Shown: one piece after another, positions 8,384 through 17,146 of the stretch
Layout of the letters: the number at the start of each line of letters is the position of its first letter
Position numbering within the stretch: position 1 is the first letter of the stretch
Program-made: the position numbers and the translations under genes
Notes under the pieces: generated by a model
What the model was told of the DNA's origin: nothing
Seen by the model: the letters and a program-made list of their open reading frames with translations, nothing else
Database searches by the model: none
Assembly (NCBI RefSeq): GCF_043641555.1
Contig: NZ_JBHZRJ010000001.1
Span: forward strand, 868,001-932,000
Source: Saccharospirillum alexandrii_A
GTDB taxonomy: Bacteria; Pseudomonadota; Gammaproteobacteria; Pseudomonadales; Natronospirillaceae
Length of the DNA stretch: 64,000 bases
Reading direction: 5' to 3'

Positions 8384-9757
8384 ATGAATCGATTATTGAT
8401 CCTGTTGATCCTTTTTGGCAGCCAGATTGGCCTGTCGGATTTCCTGTTATTGCCTGTGTATGCGGCACGGTATGGGGAGCTGACCTTTCTGGCGCTTTAC
8501 GCCATCTTTAAACTGGTGATCGTGCTGCCGCTGCTTCATGCAGAGCTCGTGGCCGGGCGTCATTACCGTATTACGCCCTTTGAATGGGTGCAAACGGGTC
8601 GGCTGGGCCCGCTGGCACCGGTGGTGTTGAGTGCGCTGGTGCTGGCCGTTATCTGCGTCGTAGCGCTGACATTGCACAACGCCAGTTGGACACTCGCCAT
8701 CACCAGCGACGCCCTGCGCGGTGGCTTGACCGACTTCGACGGGCTCGACCGCATACTGTACTGGTATGAACTGGGGGCCGACCAGGTGCACCTGTCGCGC
8801 TGGATCGTGCTGCAAGTGGGTATTCTCGCCGTGCTGGCCTGGTTTGCCTGGTATGGAATGGCCTTCGCATACGCCGTCGCGTTACCGCTGTGCCTGTTGT
8901 TCATCATTCTGCAAATTCCCCAATCCGGCGCCCTGCTCGATGCCTGGAGCTGGGGAGAAGTGACCGCCGAAGGCGTGCAGCAGGCACTGAAATACGCCCT
9001 GTTGTCATCGGTTGCCGGCTTTCTGGTTTGGTATCTGGTCGGTACCCGGCTGCCACAAAGCCTGCCCACCGGTTACTGGGTGCTTTCGGTGCAGTTATTT
9101 GATTTGTGGCTCGGTTTATCGATTGTCTCGGCTGTTTTTCCGGGCCTTACCATTATTCCCGCTTCCAGTGGCGATGCTGGCCTGGTGCTGCAAGGGTTGG
9201 TTGAACAAATCGCCAGAGGGGGTGACGGGGTCACCCAGTTACGGCTGTTCATGCTGGTGGCCGCCGTGATTGGCATGCTGAGCAGCGTACCGCTGTTGCT
9301 GCTGATCAGCCTGAGTGGCAGTGGTCAAACCCGGCGAGGTGGCCTGCTGCTGGCTTTGCTAGCGGCGGCCCTGCTGGCACTGGTGTTGATGGTGTCGGTG
9401 CAAGTCGAATCAGCGCTGACCTGGCGTGGCCAGCCGTTTTCCGAACTGCTCAGCGGCTTCAGTTATTCACTGGTGGTACCATTGGTGGCGCTGATGATTT
9501 CCTGGGGGGTAGGCTGGCACTTACCGCCCAACCAGGTGTTGAAACAAGTTAACCCCCGGGTTGGCGGGCGCTACCTGGCGTGGCGTGCCTCACTCAAATT
9601 TGTGATCCCGGCGGCGCTTGCGTTAACATTTACCCGCGATTCGCTGGGGTTGAGTGGTGCCAGCCTGTCCGAGATTCTCGGTGTTACCGCACTGCTGGCG
9701 GTACTGCTGCAGCTGGCCCGCTGGATCCGCCGCCAGGCTATTTACCCGCTGGATTGA
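8384..9757 (+). CDS. Multi-spanning membrane protein, distant neurotransmitter:sodium symporter (LeuT-fold) relative
   Basis: A 457-residue protein with about 11-12 hydrophobic segments. The first 60 residues resemble the start of sodium:neurotransmitter symporters: IGLSDFLLLPVYAARYG matches the broken first helix (pattern GLGNFLRFPxxAxxNGG), then FLALYAIFKLVIVLPLLHAEL and a GR pair follow as in that family. Near residue 260-275 SSGDAGLVLQG recalls the extracellular part between helices 7 and 8. Several canonical family residues are changed, so substrate and ion coupling cannot be read. It is followed 64 bases later by ratA. The membrane nature is certain; the family assignment is tentative. 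Confidence 0.7.
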   Translation: MNRLLILLILFGSQIGLSDFLLLPVYAARYGELTFLALYAIFKLVIVLPLLHAELVAGRHYRITPFEWVQTGRLGPLAPVVLSALVLAVICVVALTLHNASWTLAITSDALRGGLTDFDGLDRILYWYELGADQVHLSRWIVLQVGILAVLAWFAWYGMAFAYAVALPLCLLFIILQIPQSGALLDAWSWGEVTAEGVQQALKYALLSSVAGFLVWYLVGTRLPQSLPTGYWVLSVQLFDLWLGLSIVSAVFPGLTIIPASSGDAGLVLQGLVEQIARGGDGVTQLRLFMLVAAVIGMLSSVPLLLLISLSGSGQTRRGGLLLALLAAALLALVLMVSVQVESALTWRGQPFSELLSGFSYSLVVPLVALMISWGVGWHLPPNQVLKQVNPRVGGRYLAWRASLKFVIPAALALTFTRDSLGLSGASLSEILGVTALLAVLLQLARWIRRQAIYPLD

Positions 9758-9821
9758 TCGGCTCAGGCGGGCCAATAATCTGGGTTGATGCCGCCTTACA
9801 CACATTCACTTGCAGGTTTTC

Positions 9822-10253
9822 ATGACCGACATTCACCGTTCTGCCCTGTTGCCGCATTCAGCGGAAACCCTCTATGACCTGATTAACGATGTCGCTTCCT
9901 ATCCGGCGTTTCTCGACGGGGTGGTTGCTGCCGATGTCGTAGAGGCTTCAGAGCATCATATGGTCGGGCGAATGGTGGTGCGCAAGGCAGGCATCGAGCG
10001 GACGCTCATCACCCGGAACCGGTTGGAGCGGCCGCACCGCATTGAATTGAATCTGGAAGAAGGGCCGTTGAAGTCTCTGCACGGTGTCTGGACCATTAAG
10101 CCTCTGGGCGATGATGGGTGCCGGGTAACGCTGGATTTGAACTTTGAGACCGATGGCCGGCTGGCGGCCTTTGCCTTTGGGCAAATCTTCAGGCAGGTTG
10201 CAGACCGCATGGTGGACGCATTCGTGCGCCGGGCACAGCAACTCTACGGGTAA
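9822..10253 (+). CDS. ratA: RatA/COQ10-type START-domain protein
   Basis: A 143-residue polyketide-cyclase/START-like protein (YPAFLDGVVAADVVEAS, then RNRLERPHRIELNLEEGPLK and a final amphipathic helix). E. coli RatA was described as a toxin blocking 70S ribosome assembly, while eukaryotic Coq10 homologues bind ubiquinone; the second role is the wider one for the family. The start at the ATG 9822 has AGG five bases upstream and is preferred over a TTG at 9810. It lies 15 bases before rnfH, the standard pairing in gammaproteobacteria. Confidence 0.93.
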   Translation: MTDIHRSALLPHSAETLYDLINDVASYPAFLDGVVAADVVEASEHHMVGRMVVRKAGIERTLITRNRLERPHRIELNLEEGPLKSLHGVWTIKPLGDDGCRVTLDLNFETDGRLAAFAFGQIFRQVADRMVDAFVRRAQQLYG

Positions 10254-10268
10254 AGGCAAGTTTTTTGT

Positions 10269-10580
10269 ATGGACATGATCAAAGTAGAAGTGGCCTACGC
10301 TACGCCGGAAAAACAGCGCATCATCGAGGTGGAGGTTCCGGTGGGCACCACGGTTGCCGAAGCCGTTCGTCAGAGCGGGATCGAGCGGGAGTTTCCGGAG
10401 CTATCGCTGGAAGGCATACCGATGGGGGTGTTTGGTCGAAAGGTACCCAAGCCAGATAGCGAAGAGCTGCATGCAGGAGACAGGGTAGAGCTGTATCGTC
10501 CGTTGCTGATCGACCCCAAGCAGGCCCGGTTAAACCGGGCCGCCAAAGCCAAACAGGATGCCGCTGGCGAGAACCTGTAG
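10269..10580 (+). CDS. rnfH: RnfH-family ubiquitin-like protein
   Basis: A 103-residue beta-grasp protein beginning IKVEVAYATPEKQ, with GIPMGVFGRKVPKPD and the closing GDRVELYRPLLIDPKQAR motif that defines the RnfH family. It follows ratA and converges on bamE with a 20-base gap, the arrangement seen across gammaproteobacteria. Its biochemical role is unsettled: it was named from a link to the Rnf electron transport complex, but no rnf genes lie nearby. The identification is firm. Confidence 0.93.
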   Translation: MDMIKVEVAYATPEKQRIIEVEVPVGTTVAEAVRQSGIEREFPELSLEGIPMGVFGRKVPKPDSEELHAGDRVELYRPLLIDPKQARLNRAAKAKQDAAGENL

Positions 10581-10600
10581 TCTGTGACCGTGCACTGGCG

Positions 10601-10921
10601 TCAGCTGCGGCTGATGCGTGCCACGCTGCTGCCTTCGAATTCCACGGTTACTGTGCGGTATTCACCCTCTTCATCCAGAATGGGGTACACCCAGCGGTTC
10701 TGGGGGTCTTCGCCCGTCAGCATGGGCGTGCCCAGCAGAAACTGTACCTGCTCGGTCGACATGCCTGGTGTAAGTTGCTGAAGCTGCTCTTCTTTAACAA
10801 AATTCCCTTGTTTGAGCTCTGGCTGATAAGGCGTTAGCAGGGTGCAAGCGCTCAGGGTAAGGCTCACCAGTGCGCTGCTGATAAGGGCGCGGGCAATTAC
10901 CTTTGTTCTTTTCAGGTTCAA
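10601..10921 (-). CDS. bamE: Outer membrane assembly lipoprotein BamE
   Basis: A SmpA/OmlA-domain lipoprotein of the BAM complex, which inserts beta-barrel proteins into the outer membrane. The conserved core LTPGMSTEQVQFLLGTPML is followed by NRWVYPI. No ATG fits near the signal peptide. A TTG at 10921 gives a neat lipoprotein signal (NLKRTK then a hydrophobic stretch and lipobox LSAC with Cys26) and a 106-residue protein, close to the family length. A GGGAT sequence lies about nine bases before this TTG. An upstream ATG-type start at 11017 would add 32 residues unlike the family. It is divergent from fur, as in relatives. Confidence 0.9.
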   Translation of the reverse strand: MNLKRTKVIARALISSALVSLTLSACTLLTPYQPELKQGNFVKEEQLQQLTPGMSTEQVQFLLGTPMLTGEDPQNRWVYPILDEEGEYRTVTVEFEGSSVARISRS

Positions 10922-11065
10922 ATCGTTATCATCCCATTCAATAGTTAAGACACAGTACAAATAACAGTACAAAAAGACGGTCAGCGGCATGGGTGCCAGC
11001 TGTTGAATGTTGCGCATGCGGCAGCGCCCGGCAGTGTATCACGCAAGATTACAGGAGACGACACA

Positions 11066-11476
11066 GTGACAACTCAAAACCAGGAACTGAAAAAAGTTGG
11101 CCTCAAAGTCACTTTGCCAAGGCTCAAAATCCTGCAAATGTTCGAAGGTAACCCCGACGGACACATGAGTGCCGAAGAGGTGTACAAAGCGCTTCAGGAC
11201 AGCGGCGAAGATGTCGGGCTGGCAACCGTATACCGGGTGCTGACCCAGTTTGAATCGGCCGGGCTGGTGGCCAAGCACAATTTCGACGGTACCCACTCGG
11301 TTTATGAGCTGGCAAGCCCGGAACACCACGACCATATGGTCAATGTCGATAATGGCGAGGTGATTGAATTCGTCGACGACATTATTGAACGCCGCCAGCA
11401 TGAAATTGCAAAAGAACATGGTCTTGAGCTTGTGGACCACAGCCTCATTCTGTACGTGCGCGCCAAAAAGGCCTGA
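11066..11476 (+). CDS. fur: Ferric uptake regulator Fur
   Basis: A 136-residue metalloregulator that represses iron-uptake genes when bound to ferrous iron. The winged helix covers about residues 1-82 (LKVTLPRLKIL, then VGLATVYRVLTQFESAGLV), and the metal-binding HHDH sits at 87-90. It lacks the CxxC pair found in E. coli Fur, as does Pseudomonas Fur. The start is a GTG at 11066 with GGAG eight bases upstream. An earlier ATG-type start at 11003 would add 21 atypical residues. It shares a promoter region with divergent bamE. Confidence 0.96.
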   Translation: MTTQNQELKKVGLKVTLPRLKILQMFEGNPDGHMSAEEVYKALQDSGEDVGLATVYRVLTQFESAGLVAKHNFDGTHSVYELASPEHHDHMVNVDNGEVIEFVDDIIERRQHEIAKEHGLELVDHSLILYVRAKKA

Positions 11477-11599
11477 TACGCCCGTTTTAGTCCGGGTATA
11501 AAAGCCTGGAACCTGCCCGGGGCGTGAACCCGTTCCCGTTCCTGTGGCCGGTGCTGACGTATACTGCTGGTTCGATCGATCCAAAATGGAGTGGGTAGT

Positions 11600-12187
11600 A
11601 TGTCGGCAGTTGGAAGTATTGTTTACCGGTTTGGAAAGCGCTCTGGTACCGGCCAGCCCCTGGCTGACCGCGTGACAGGTGCCAGAAAGGGCACCATCAG
11701 ATTATCGCTGATATCGGGACTGGTCGCTTTGGGTGCTCTGTTCAGCGTCGCCCCCGCCGCCATGGCGGATGTCAGCGAAGGCGACAGCATGCCCGCATTC
11801 CGGCTGCCCACACTCGATGGCCGGGTGCTCGACAGCACTGCGCTGCAGGGGCGCGTCGTTTATATCGATTTCTGGGCGAGCTGGTGCACCACTTGCCGTA
11901 AATCCTTCCCGGAAATCAATGAATTGCATGAAGAACTGCGCGGCCAGGGTGTTGTGTTCATTGGTATCAACACCGACGAAGACGTAGCATTGGCAGAGCG
12001 CTTCCTGCAAGGGACCCCGGTCGACTTCCTGATCCTGTCGGATAAAGACCAGCAAGTAGTCAGCGAATTCCGTCCTCAGGGGTACCCAACGGCCTACGTT
12101 ATTGATAAATCCGGTACCGTCCAGAAAGTAGAAGCCGGGTTTGCAGGTAAGGAAGAAACTCTGGCGTTTCTGCAGAGCCTGCTTTAA
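11600..12187 (+). CDS. TlpA/ResA-type thioredoxin-fold protein
   Basis: A 195-residue exported thioredoxin-like protein. A positively charged N-terminal stretch of about 33 residues precedes the hydrophobic export segment (about 34-57, ending AAMA). The active site WCTTC lies at 95-99 within FWASWCTTCRKS. The alkyl-hydroperoxidase/Redoxin lead-in MPAFRLPTLDGR and the GYPTAYVIDKSG cis-proline region are also present. Such proteins reduce disulfides in the periplasm, often for cytochrome c maturation, but no such genes are near. The start at 11600 follows GGAGTGGG. The long n-region suggests that export may be by an uncleaved anchor. Confidence 0.88.
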   Translation: MSAVGSIVYRFGKRSGTGQPLADRVTGARKGTIRLSLISGLVALGALFSVAPAAMADVSEGDSMPAFRLPTLDGRVLDSTALQGRVVYIDFWASWCTTCRKSFPEINELHEELRGQGVVFIGINTDEDVALAERFLQGTPVDFLILSDKDQQVVSEFRPQGYPTAYVIDKSGTVQKVEAGFAGKEETLAFLQSLL

Positions 12188-12199
12188 CACTGTAGAAAA

Positions 12200-12224
12200 C
12201 CCTCTCCCGTAGGACGGGTGAGGG
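12200..12224. repeat. CTCCC-type intergenic hairpin
   Basis: CCCTC (12200-12204) and CCCGT (12206-12210) pair with ACGGG (12214-12218) and GAGGG (12220-12224) around an AGG loop. A second CT/GA-rich palindrome follows near 12284-12307. Similar CTCCC hairpins occur after dnaJ. This is a REP-like family at gene ends, possibly acting as a terminator between the convergent thioredoxin gene and recN. Confidence 0.6.
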
Positions 12225-12376
12225 TGCCGTTAGTTGACTGGAAATGACCAGCGGCTCCCACTTATGGCACTGCAATTAACTGGCCTCTCTCCACTTCAGG
12301 GGGAGAGTTAGGGTACAGGGGAAGGGCGCTGCCATTACTGCTATAAGCAGCCATAACTGCCATGAAATGCATCTCA

Positions 12377-14053
12377 TCAATGTTGGCGCTGCTGCCGCAT
12401 TAGCATTTCTTCCGCATGGGCCCGTGTCTGGGCCGTTATATCAATGCCCCCCAGCATACGGGCAATTTCGTCGATCCGGCTTTCTTGTTGGATCGGCAAT
12501 ATCCGGGTGCGGGTAATCTGGCCTTGTTGCTCTTTGCTGACCACGCAATGGTTGTGCCCCTGGGCTGCGACCTGTGGCAAGTGAGTGACGCAAATCACTT
12601 GGCCACGTTCGCCAACACTGCGCAGCATTAACCCAACAATTTCGGCCGTTGCACCGCTGATGCCCACATCGACTTCGTCGAACACCAGGGTGGGAATGGT
12701 GCTGTGCTCGGCGCAAATTACCTGAATCGCCAATGAAATTCGCGATAGCTCACCACCGGAGGCAACTTTGCCCAGCGGACGTACGGGTTGCCCCGGGTTC
12801 ATGCTGACCAGGAATTCGATCTGATCCAGGCCATCGGGCGTGGCTTTATCGAGTTCGGTAAAGGCTACCTCAAAGCAAGCGCCGGGCATGGCGAGCTGGT
12901 GCAGTTTTTCCATCACATCGTCGGCCATGCGTGTAGCGGCGGCCTGGCGTTGCACGGAGAGCTCCCGGGCTTGTTGTTGATAGGTTTCGGCCAATGTATT
13001 GACTTCATCGGCCAGATCTTCGAGTCCGTCAACGGCTTCGGCAAGGGTAGCCAGTTCGGTTTCCAGCTCTTCGATCAGGCCAGGCAGGGCCTCGGAGCGC
13101 ACCTGGTGCTTGCGCGCCAGGGTGTGAATGCGGTCGAGCCGCTCTTCTACATGCTGCACCCGGCTTTCATCAACCTCGAAGCTGGCCAGATAGTGGTCCA
13201 GATCGTTAACGGCTTCCTGGCTTTGAATCAGTGCGCTGTCGAGCAGCTCCATCGCATTACTTAACGAGGTATTGGTGTCATTCAGGTTGCGTAACTGGTG
13301 CAGGGCCTGTTTGAGGCCATCGAGTGCGCCGGGTCCGTCGGTTTCCGGTTCCAGAAACTGACGCGCGGCATAGGCACCGCTGACCAGCGTTTCGGTTTGT
13401 CCGTAGCGGCGAAACTCCACCTCCAGGGCCTCCACTTCACCGGCTTCCAGTGCCAGGGCACTGAGCTCCTCAAACTGATAGTTCAGTAATTGCTGACGGG
13501 CGCTGTTGTCGTCGGCCTGGGCTTTAAGCTGGTTGTAATGGCGCGCCTTGCCCTGCCAGCGTATCCAGGCATGGCGCACAGCCTGGGCCTGGTCTGCCAG
13601 GCCGGCGTAGTCGTCCAGCAGGGTGCGGTGGGTGTCTATGCGCAGCAAGGATTGATGGGCATGCTGGCTGTGAATGTCGATCAGCATTTCGCCCAGGGCT
13701 TTCAGCTCCGTCAGTGGTACCGGTTGCCCGTTAATGTAGGCACGCGAACGGCCTTCGGCCGAGACGGTACGGCGCAGTATGCATTCCTCGCCCTGGTCGA
13801 GATCCCGTTCGGCTAGCCATTCCAGTGCTGACGCGATGCGCCCGACCTGGAAGGTGGCAGTGACCTCGGCCCGTTTTTCACCGTGCCGTACCACGCTGCT
13901 GTCAGCCCGTTCGCCCAGTGCCAGCGACAGTCCGTTAAGCAAGATGGACTTGCCCGCCCCGGTTTCACCGGAAATGGCGGTCATGCCCTGTTTCCATTCC
14001 ACCTCAATGTTGTCGGCGATGGCGATGTTGCGAATCAGTAGTGTGTGCAGCAT
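12377..14053 (-). CDS. recN: DNA repair protein RecN
   Basis: A 558-residue SMC-like ATPase acting in double-strand break repair. Walker A GETGAGKS lies at about residues 29-36, and the C-terminal half has the ABC signature VASGGELSRISLA and Walker B TLVFDEVDVGISG. Long coiled-coil helices lie between. The start at 14053 (MLHTLLIRNIAI) matches the family start; the longer frame to 14116 would begin inside the SOS box. A LexA site 26 bases upstream shows SOS control. Confidence 0.97.
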   Translation of the reverse strand: MLHTLLIRNIAIADNIEVEWKQGMTAISGETGAGKSILLNGLSLALGERADSSVVRHGEKRAEVTATFQVGRIASALEWLAERDLDQGEECILRRTVSAEGRSRAYINGQPVPLTELKALGEMLIDIHSQHAHQSLLRIDTHRTLLDDYAGLADQAQAVRHAWIRWQGKARHYNQLKAQADDNSARQQLLNYQFEELSALALEAGEVEALEVEFRRYGQTETLVSGAYAARQFLEPETDGPGALDGLKQALHQLRNLNDTNTSLSNAMELLDSALIQSQEAVNDLDHYLASFEVDESRVQHVEERLDRIHTLARKHQVRSEALPGLIEELETELATLAEAVDGLEDLADEVNTLAETYQQQARELSVQRQAAATRMADDVMEKLHQLAMPGACFEVAFTELDKATPDGLDQIEFLVSMNPGQPVRPLGKVASGGELSRISLAIQVICAEHSTIPTLVFDEVDVGISGATAEIVGLMLRSVGERGQVICVTHLPQVAAQGHNHCVVSKEQQGQITRTRILPIQQESRIDEIARMLGGIDITAQTRAHAEEMLMRQQRQH

Positions 14054-14078
14054 GGGTAAGCGACCTGGGTTGCCTGAA

Positions 14079-14098
14079 TACTGTGTTTTTGTACAGTA
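14079..14098 (-). promoter_or_regulatory. LexA (SOS) box of recN
   Basis: TACTGT-N8-ACAGTA is a full match to the symmetric gammaproteobacterial LexA consensus (CTGT-N8-ACAG core). It lies 26 bases before the recN start, as in other bacteria where recN is among the most strongly SOS-induced genes. Confidence 0.93.
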
Positions 14099-14265
14099 AA
14101 AACTGGGCAAGCTCAAGTAGATTTTGCAGGGGCTGAGCGCTTGTTCCTGGTAACAAGCCGGCGATCAGCCGACGTTGTTTATTCTGATTGTTCCTTAGAT
14201 AAGCCTGATAGACGGTTTTTTTGGCCGAAAGGCGTCGTTTTGTCGCGTTAAAGAGGTGTAACAGC

Positions 14266-14292
14266 CTTGAAATGCCCACTCACGGCCCAATT
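14266..14292 (+). promoter_or_regulatory. Sigma-32-type heat-shock promoter of grpE
   Basis: CTTGAA (14266-14271) is a perfect -35 element for RpoH, and GCCCAATT (14285-14292) resembles the CCCCATNT -10, with a 13-base spacer. It lies about 100 bases before grpE and in its direction, between recN and grpE. The rest of the 339-base gap 14054-14392 holds the recN SOS box and no convincing gene. Confidence 0.75.
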
Positions 14293-14392
14293 AAAGTGCG
14301 CCAGCTAGCTTCTTCCTGTTATCCGCTCCGGGTGCCGGAAGAGCCTCACTTTGAACACGGTCGTTTTTTGGAATAGAGAGTTGGATCAGTAA

Positions 14393-15004
14393 ATGGCACA
14401 CGAAGAGAAACCCGTAGAAGCACAGGAAACCGACGCCCCCCAGGATGAGACGCTGGTCGAAGACACCCAGGCAGCGCCCGAAGAGGCCGCAGGGGCAGCG
14501 ACAGAGCAGGACCTGGTGGCTGAGCTTGAGGCAGCCCGTGAAGAGGCTCAGCACAATAAAGACCGCTACTTGCGTGCTGAAGCAGAGATGGTAAACGTGC
14601 GTCGGCGTGTTGAAAAAGACGTCGAGAATGCCCACAAGTATGGCCAGGAAAAACTGGTACGGGAAATTCTGGACGTAGCCGACAACCTTGAGCGCACGCT
14701 GGCGGCGATTGAGACCGAGACAGCCGAAGTCAAGCCGCTGAAAGAAGGCGTGGAGATGACGCTGAAGAGCCTGCTGGATAGCTTTGAAAAGTTCAGCATC
14801 ACGGTCATCAACCCCGAAGGCGAGCCCTTTGATCCGCAGGTGCACCAGGCGATGAGCATGGTGGAAAACCCGGACATGGAGCCCAATACCGTAATGGCGG
14901 TTATGCAAAAAGGCTACGCCTTGCATGGGCGCCTGGTGCGTCCGGCCATGGTGATGGTCAGCAAGGGTGGCCCGTCCAAAAACAGCATTGACGAGACCGC
15001 TTGA
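14393..15004 (+). CDS. grpE: Nucleotide exchange factor GrpE
   Basis: A 203-residue co-chaperone that releases ADP from DnaK. Residues 1-50 are acidic and disordered, followed by a long coiled coil (about 50-110) with the typical RYLRAEAEMVNVRRRVEKD region, then a beta domain with INPEGEPFDPQVHQAMSM and a final VRPAMVMVSKGG. It is followed by dnaK and dnaJ with a separate promoter in front of each of grpE and dnaK. The start at 14393 has only a weak ribosome binding site (GGAT). Confidence 0.97.
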   Translation: MAHEEKPVEAQETDAPQDETLVEDTQAAPEEAAGAATEQDLVAELEAAREEAQHNKDRYLRAEAEMVNVRRRVEKDVENAHKYGQEKLVREILDVADNLERTLAAIETETAEVKPLKEGVEMTLKSLLDSFEKFSITVINPEGEPFDPQVHQAMSMVENPDMEPNTVMAVMQKGYALHGRLVRPAMVMVSKGGPSKNSIDETA

Positions 15005-15030
15005 TTATCACGTTCGGCACCTTATTTAGG

Positions 15031-15047
15031 GCTGAAACAGCTTTTTT
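15031..15047 (+). terminator. Weak terminator between grpE and dnaK
   Basis: A short GCTG-AAA-CAGC stem (15031-15041) is followed by six T (15042-15047). It is a small hairpin and likely only partial, allowing some read-through from grpE into dnaK. Confidence 0.5.
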
Positions 15048-15090
15048 GGTTTAAAAAAGCGGATAAAAATACCCCTGCACAGTGTGGGGT

Positions 15091-15118
15091 CTTGAATTCA
15101 GCAAAGCGGCTCTCATAT
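15091..15118 (+). promoter_or_regulatory. Sigma-32-type heat-shock promoter of dnaK
   Basis: CTTGAA (15091-15096), a 14-base spacer and TCTCATAT (15111-15118) fit the RpoH consensus CTTGAA / CCCCATNT with two changes in the -10. It starts about 60 bases before dnaK, so dnaK has its own heat-shock start point besides that of grpE. Confidence 0.78.
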
Positions 15119-15183
15119 AGCCAGACAAGACGTTAACCGAACCGTTATCAGAACCGTTCAGCAAATTATGGAGTGTCAGTATC

Positions 15184-17100
15184 ATGGGTAAAATCATTGG
15201 CATCGACCTGGGCACAACCAACTCGTGTGTAGCGATTTTGGAAGGTGACAAACCCAAGGTTATCGAAAACGCAGAGGGCGATCGTACAACGCCGTCTATC
15301 GTTGCCTTCACCGACGACGATGAAACACTGGTTGGCCAACCGGCAAAACGCCAGGCTGTTACCAATCCGAGCAACACCCTCTATGCGGTGAAGCGCCTGA
15401 TCGGCCGTCGCTTCGAAGACGACGTCGTGCAGAAAGACATCGGCATGGTGCCGTATAAGATCGTGAAGGCCGACAACGGCGACGCCTGGGTTGAAGTGAA
15501 GGGCGACAAGAAAGCTCCGCCACAAATTTCAGCCGAAGTGCTGAAGAAAATGAAGAAAACCGCTGAAGAATACCTGGGCGAAAAAGTAACCGAAGCGGTC
15601 ATCACCGTACCGGCCTATTTCAATGATTCCCAGCGTCAGGCCACCAAAGACGCAGGCCGCATTGCCGGTCTGGAAGTTAAGCGCATCATCAACGAGCCGA
15701 CGGCTGCAGCCCTTGCCTATGGCATGGACAAGAAGCGCGGCGACAGCGTGGTTGCCGTCTATGACCTGGGTGGTGGTACCTTCGATATTTCCATCATCGA
15801 AATTGCCGAAGTCGATGGCGAGCACCAGTTTGAAGTGCTGGCCACCAACGGTGACACCTTCCTCGGTGGTGAAGACTTTGACCTGAAACTGATCAACTAC
15901 CTGGCGGATTCGTTCAAAAAAGATTCAGGCATCGATCTGAAGGGCGACGCCCTGGCGATGCAGCGTCTGAAAGAAGCGGCCGAGAAAGCGAAGATTGAGC
16001 TGTCTTCCAGCCAGCAGACCGACGTGAACCTGCCTTACATCACGGCCGATGCGTCTGGTCCCAAGCACCTGAACGTGAAGGTGACCCGGGCCAAGCTGGA
16101 ATCACTGGTGGAAGAGCTGGTTGAGCGTTCACTGGACCCAGTTCGTATGGCGCTGAAAGATGCTGACCATGAAATTGGCGACATCGACGACATCATTCTG
16201 GTCGGTGGTCAGACCCGTATGCCACTGGTTCAGAAGAAAGTCGCTGACTTCTTCGGTAAAGAGCCACGCAAAGACGTTAACCCGGATGAAGCCGTGGCCA
16301 TCGGTGCTGCGATTCAGGGCGCGGTACTGTCTGGCGACGTGAAAGACGTACTGCTGCTCGACGTAACGCCGCTGACGCTGGGCATCGAGACTATGGGTGG
16401 CGTCATGACGCCGCTGATCGAAAAGAACACCACGATTCCGACCAAGAAGAGCCAGGTGTTCTCTACGGCCGACGACAACCAGGCTGCCGTGACCATTCAT
16501 GTGGTTCAGGGTGAGCGTAAAGTGGCGGCACAGAATAAGTCTCTGGGTCGGTTCGACCTGGCCGACATTCCGCCGGCTCCGCGCGGCATGCCACAAATTG
16601 AAGTCAGCTTTGACCTCGATGCGAACGGCATTCTGAACGTGTCTGCCAAAGACAAGGGCACCGGTAAAGAGCAGTCGATTGTTATCAAGGCCAACTCTGG
16701 TCTGAGCGATGATGAAATCGACAAAATGGTCAAAGATGCCGAAGCTCACGCCGATGAGGACCGCAAGTTCGAAGAACTGGCTCAGGTTCGCAACACGGCC
16801 GACGCTTTGGTGCATTCGACTCAGAAGACGCTGAAAGAACATGGCGACAAGGCAACCGACGAAGAGAAGCAGGCCATTGAGACGGCCATTCAGGACGTTG
16901 AGGAAGCACTGAAGACTGACGACGTTGAAGCGATTAACGCCAAGGTCGAAGCGCTGACTCAGGCGTCTTCTGCACTGGCTCAGAAGATCTACGCCGATCA
17001 GGGCAGTGACGCTGGTGCTGAACAGGCTGAAGGCTCTGCCGAGAGCACGGCTGACGATGCCGTCGATGCCGAGTTCGAAGAAGTAAAAGACAACAAGTAA
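15184..17100 (+). CDS. dnaK: Chaperone DnaK (Hsp70)
   Basis: A 638-residue Hsp70, the usual length. It begins GKIIGIDLGTTNSCVAI and has the other two signatures (VYDLGGGTFDISI near residue 195; ILVGGQTRMPLVQ near 338), the substrate-binding domain from about 390 and a disordered acidic tail ending FEEVKDNK. It folds and protects proteins in the cytoplasm together with GrpE and DnaJ, encoded on either side. Codon use is strongly biased, as expected for high expression. Confidence 0.99.
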   Translation: MGKIIGIDLGTTNSCVAILEGDKPKVIENAEGDRTTPSIVAFTDDDETLVGQPAKRQAVTNPSNTLYAVKRLIGRRFEDDVVQKDIGMVPYKIVKADNGDAWVEVKGDKKAPPQISAEVLKKMKKTAEEYLGEKVTEAVITVPAYFNDSQRQATKDAGRIAGLEVKRIINEPTAAALAYGMDKKRGDSVVAVYDLGGGTFDISIIEIAEVDGEHQFEVLATNGDTFLGGEDFDLKLINYLADSFKKDSGIDLKGDALAMQRLKEAAEKAKIELSSSQQTDVNLPYITADASGPKHLNVKVTRAKLESLVEELVERSLDPVRMALKDADHEIGDIDDIILVGGQTRMPLVQKKVADFFGKEPRKDVNPDEAVAIGAAIQGAVLSGDVKDVLLLDVTPLTLGIETMGGVMTPLIEKNTTIPTKKSQVFSTADDNQAAVTIHVVQGERKVAAQNKSLGRFDLADIPPAPRGMPQIEVSFDLDANGILNVSAKDKGTGKEQSIVIKANSGLSDDEIDKMVKDAEAHADEDRKFEELAQVRNTADALVHSTQKTLKEHGDKATDEEKQAIETAIQDVEEALKTDDVEAINAKVEALTQASSALAQKIYADQGSDAGAEQAEGSAESTADDAVDAEFEEVKDNK

Positions 17101-17128
17101 GTACATTACTTGAGTAAATCGAAAGGTG

Positions 17129-17146
17129 ACACCCCGTAAGGGGTGT
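17129..17146 (+). repeat. Stable hairpin between dnaK and dnaJ
   Basis: ACACCCC and GGGGTGT form a perfect seven-base stem with a GTAA tetraloop. No T run follows directly, so it more likely stabilises the dnaK message or reduces read-through to dnaJ than ends transcription completely. Confidence 0.6.

Noticed and set aside
10905..10935. Possible Fur box overlapping the bamE start
   Set aside because: GATGATAACGAT resembles part of a Fur site but matches too few of the 19 consensus bases to support autoregulation of fur.
14004..14279. 91-codon frame upstream of recN on the minus strand
   Set aside because: Covers the SOS box and the recN start; no homology pattern seen.
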